Shown: positions 40,551 to 40,874 of the stretch, piece after piece
Position numbering within the stretch: the first letter of the stretch is position 1
Layout: each line of letters starts with the position of its first letter
NCBI GenBank assembly: GCA_052387235.1
Contig: JBQTJJ010000139.1
Coordinates: forward strand, 1 to 40,874
DNA from: JBQTJJ01 sp052387235
Lineage (GTDB): Bacteria > Actinomycetota > Acidimicrobiia > Acidimicrobiales > GCA-2861595
DNA: 40,874 nucleotides
Direction of reading: 5' to 3'
Program-made: the position numbers and the translations under genes
The notes under the pieces: generated by a model
Seen by the model: the letters and a program-made list of their open reading frames with translations, nothing else
Told to the model about the DNA's origin: nothing
Databases searched by the model: none

Positions 40551-40861
40551 AGGTCGCCTCCGCACTTCTTGCAGATGCGCACCTTGCGCCGCCCGGTACC
40601 GGTGTCCTCGAAGCGGTACCCCACGCGGGTGGGGCCGTCGGTGGAGCACAGGATCGACACGGCCGAGGCGTCCATCGGCATGTCCTTGTCGATGATGCCG
40701 CCCTGCATGGTGGCGCGGGTGGCACGCTGGTGGCGCTTGGCCACGTTCACGCCGTCGACGATCACCTTGTTCTTGTCGGGGAGGACGCGCATGATCTCGC
40801 CTTCCTTGCCCCGGTCCTTGCCCGAGCGCACCCGGACCCGGTCACCCTTCTTCAGTTTCAT
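40547..40861 (-). CDS. rplX: 50S ribosomal protein L24 (uL24)
   Basis: This is a 104-residue protein with the KOW motif KLKKGDRVRVRSGKDRGKEG at the start, VDGVNVAKRHQRAT in the middle, and a C-terminal CxxC (RICKKCGGD). ATG 40861 has GGAGGG just upstream. L24 is an early assembly initiator of the 50S. The gene is complete, 13 bases inside the window end. Confidence 0.97.
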   Translation of the reverse strand: MKLKKGDRVRVRSGKDRGKEGEIMRVLPDKNKVIVDGVNVAKRHQRATRATMQGGIIDKDMPMDASAVSILCSTDGPTRVGYRFEDTGTGRRKVRICKKCGGDL

Positions 40862-40874
40862 GAGACCCTCCAAC

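Overview
This window comes from a high-GC bacterium, most likely an actinomycete (Actinomycetota). Three things point that way. The gene order groEL-groES-tsaD-rimI-tsaB-tsaE, alr, nnr, acpS, glmS, glmM, rpsI, rplM is the one I know from mycobacteria and relatives. A GuaB3-type IMP dehydrogenase relative lies next to guaA. GTG and TTG starts are common. A lineage near Acidimicrobiia is a guess that I cannot test here. Most genes are on the minus strand.

Layout. 1-980 (+): the end of an HNH endonuclease and a DinB-like metal-binding protein. 990-5640 (-): an ArsR-type regulator, guaA, guaB3, a disordered basic protein, a GAF protein, a terminator and a 55-aa protein directly behind groEL. 5641-7703: groEL-groES with a perfect CIRCE operator. 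7720-19807 (-): one long, tightly packed run covering t6A tRNA modification (tsaD, rimI, tsaB, tsaE), a family 4 uracil-DNA glycosylase, alanine racemase, NAD(P)HX repair, holo-ACP synthase, an oversized GlmS, GlmM, S9 and L13. 19808-20018: a divergent control region with a 17-bp inverted repeat. 20019-21221 (+): a PLP/ACT threonine ammonia-lyase. 21197-23558 (-): znuA-znuB-zur metal uptake without an ATPase gene. 23570-26855 (-): an LPRTG surface protein, an FGGY kinase and a DUF1385 membrane protein. 26929-30990 (-): truA and the alpha-operon genes rplQ, rpoA, rpsD, rpsK, rpsM, rpmJ, infA. 31105-33020 (+): tryptophan 2,3-dioxygenase and kynureninase. 33043-34491: a lower-GC islet bounded by 31-bp direct repeats. 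34487-40861 (-): the spc-operon part map, adk, secY, rplO, rpmD, rpsE, rplR, rplF, rpsH, rpsN, rplE, rplX.

How it fits together. The window is mostly core machinery: purine synthesis, protein folding, tRNA modification, cell-wall precursor supply (GlmS, GlmM, Alr) and ribosome production. Many junctions use four-base stop/start overlaps (NTGA), which suggests coupled translation. Two accessory blocks break up the ribosomal cluster between map and infA. One is a tryptophan-to-kynurenine pair on the opposite strand. The other is a foreign-looking islet carrying a small membrane protein and a secreted eight-cysteine protein with a near-consensus promoter. A 31-bp copy of the 3' end of map lies at the far side of that islet and contains the kynU stop codon, so the islet appears to have entered exactly where kynU and map converged. 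This islet and the 1133-residue GlmS are the most unusual things here.
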